From: CAZBZG01 sp964496245
GTDB lineage: Bacteria; Planctomycetota; SZUA-567
Reading direction: 5' to 3'
Length of the DNA: 7,240 nucleotides
NCBI GenBank assembly: GCA_964496245.1
Contig: CAZBZG010000243.1
Coordinates: forward strand, 1-7,240
Below, piece by piece: positions 7,187-7,240 of the stretch (position 1 is its first letter; every line of letters starts with the position of its first letter). Position numbers and translations under genes: made by a program. Under the pieces are notes generated by a model. That model was not told the origin of the DNA, searched no databases, and worked only from the letters and a program-made list of their open reading frames with translations.

Positions 7187-7240
7187 AGAGAGCCGGCTTC
7201 CTGCACAGCGTCTCGCTCGCCAGCCAAGCCTTCGACCTGG

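Larger units (their letters stand above)
6487..7240. other. Upstream/intergenic region without a supported gene
   Basis: I find no convincing gene in these 754 bases. Open frames exist on both strands (plus strand from ATG 6511 to the window edge; minus strand from the edge to 6614), but their third codon positions are not strongly GC-rich as in the three real genes, and their products resemble no family I know. The stretch contains several inverted repeats, an AT-richer section at about 6640-6840, and an alternating CG tract at 7030-7048. The operon promoter should lie here on the minus strand, but I see no clear -35/-10 pair. Repeat or mobile-element debris is the best reading. Confidence 0.55.

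Noticed and set aside
6614..7240. Minus-strand open frame entering from the right edge and ending at 6614
   Set aside because: Codon third positions are not GC-biased like the neighbours, the product is not recognisable and it crosses several inverted repeats; coding status cannot be supported.

Overview
This is a GC-rich window dominated by one strand. Three genes read right to left on the minus strand at 6486-5593, 5576-3336 and 3282 to beyond the left edge, with gaps of 16 and 53 bases. Each has a purine-rich ribosome binding site, and I see no terminator between them, so they look like one operon of envelope or secreted proteins. The long plus-strand open frames across the same DNA are antisense shadows.

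In transcription order the genes are: (1) a 297-residue membrane-anchored protein with a helical, HEAT-like body; (2) a 746-residue secreted modular protein with two discoidin/F5-8-like beta-sandwich modules flanking a fibronectin type III-like module, then Ig-like and PKD-like modules and a C-terminal domain I do not recognise; (3) an RHS/YD-repeat protein with a Sec signal peptide, of which 1094 residues are in the window. The third gene is still open at base 1, so its C-terminal tip, where RHS proteins usually carry their variable or toxin domain, is outside. Anchored helical protein, secreted adhesin-like protein and exported YD-repeat shell suggest a cell-surface or secreted RHS locus; this is inference from layout and domain type.

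Bases 6487-7240 hold no gene I can support. The stretch is compositionally different (patchy, with an AT-richer part at about 6640-6840) and carries several inverted repeats, a G-rich motif resembling sequences that flank REP-associated transposases, and a cysteine-rich open frame reminiscent of a decayed zinc ribbon. It is best read as the operon's upstream region plus repeat or mobile-element debris.

The organism is probably a Gram-negative-type environmental bacterium with high GC. Large Sec-exported RHS proteins, a CxxC-Gly insertion among YD repeats, and discoidin/FN3 proteins would fit the Planctomycetota-Verrucomicrobiota-Kiritimatiellota group, but no marker gene is present and this is a guess. 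No CRISPR array, tRNA, rRNA or intact transposase was seen. The most interesting items are the three-gene cassette as a unit, the orphan C-terminal domain of the second gene, and the unseen RHS tip.
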